Shown here: positions 5,454-5,680 of the stretch, piece after piece
Position numbering within the stretch: the stretch's first letter is position 1
Layout: each line of letters opens with the position of its first letter
Assembly (NCBI GenBank): GCA_028689195.1
Contig: JAQTWR010000211.1
Span: 1-5,680, forward strand
Length of the DNA stretch: 5,680 nt
DNA from: Anaerolineales bacterium
Lineage (GTDB): Bacteria; Chloroflexota; Anaerolineae; Anaerolineales; Villigracilaceae
Direction: 5' to 3'
Translations under genes and position numbers: made by a program
Notes under the pieces: generated by a model
What the model was told of the DNA's origin: nothing
The model's input: only the letters and a program-made list of their open reading frames with translations
Database searches by the model: none

Positions 5454-5680
5454 CTCTTCCTCCTAAAAGTTCGATCGAGGTCGAGGGCAAGTTCCGCGTT
5501 TATTAATTCTCCATCGGCAATCGTCAAGGCGCGCGAAAAACGGCTGGCAAGTCCTACGTCGTGCGTGACCATGATAATGGTTTTGCCCTGCTCGCTGACG
5601 AGATGCTCGAACACGTCGAAGATGTGGTCGGCTGTGACCGAGTCGAGGCTGCCCGTCGGCTCGTCGGCGACGAGAATGTG
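5450..5680 (-). CDS. ABC transporter ATP-binding protein, C-terminal part only (gene A)
   Basis: The reading frame enters from the right edge and ends at the TGA at 5450-5452, giving the last 76 residues of an ABC ATPase. It opens with the end of a Walker B motif (HILVADEPTG), followed by the D-loop SLDS and the H-loop histidine in MVTHD. The tail reads IADGELINAE and ends in a basic FRRKR. These motifs and their spacing match MacB/LolD/FtsE-type ATPases, which pair with FtsX-like permeases and usually number about 220-240 residues; the N-terminal two thirds (Walker A, Q-loop, signature) lie outside the window. It is a tandem paralogue of gene B, whose equivalent VADEP lies about 758 bp downstream, but it stops where B continues into a cyclic-nucleotide-binding domain. 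The stop overlaps B's start (ATGA). The transported substrate cannot be told from this fragment. Confidence 0.93.
   Translation of the reverse strand, partial: HILVADEPTGSLDSVTADHIFDVFEHLVSEQGKTIIMVTHDVGLASRFSRALTIADGELINAELALDLDRTFRRKR
5459..5464 (-). promoter_or_regulatory. Ribosome binding site of gene B (AGGAGG)
   Basis: AGGAGG on the minus strand ends 5 nt before the ATG at 5451-5453 and lies inside the last codons of gene A. It decides the start of B. The alternative internal ATG (residue 16, where the ABC fold itself begins) has no such sequence in front of it. Confidence 0.85.

Overview
All supported genes in this window lie on the minus strand and read from high to low coordinates. 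They look like part of one signalling operon that continues past both edges. The sequence is moderately GC-rich with many GCGC/CGCG runs. It combines MacB/LolD-type ABC ATPases with soluble, multi-GAF histidine kinases of an unusual H-box type. That style suggests a Chloroflexota bacterium, perhaps class Anaerolineae. This is an inference from style and gene content, since no taxonomic marker is present.

In transcription order: (A, 5450-5680) the last 76 residues of an ABC ATPase. (B, 4317-5453) a second ABC ATPase with a C-terminal Crp-like cyclic-nucleotide-binding fold and no DNA-binding domain. (C, 2428-4320) a 630-residue soluble REC-coiled coil-GAF-histidine kinase. (D, 1973-2356) a 127-residue stand-alone receiver. 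(E, 1-1884) a GAF-GAF-histidine kinase-REC protein that runs off the left edge. A/B and B/C overlap by four bases (ATGA), so they are probably translationally coupled. C/D are separated by 71 bp holding a long imperfect palindrome. D/E are separated by 88 bp holding a period-8 repeat array folded into an inverted repeat. The repeat also supplies the last codon and stop of D. I see no RNA gene, CRISPR array or insertion sequence.

Working model: the ATPases would drive one or two transporters whose permeases should lie upstream, beyond position 5680. The kinases and three receiver domains would form a cytoplasmic phosphorelay around them. No DNA-binding output domain or membrane segment is visible in the window. 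C and E share a core that aligns without gaps from about residue 180 to 388, with the predicted phospho-histidine at residue 368 in both. The N-terminal 180 residues differ: a REC plus coiled coil in C, an extra GAF copy in E. The most distinctive points are the H-W-[IV]-G-N-K phosphoacceptor box, the GAF module present three times, a 52-residue insertion after the histidine helix of C, the ABC-cNMP fusion with degraded signature and phosphate-binding motifs, and the two structured intergenic repeats.
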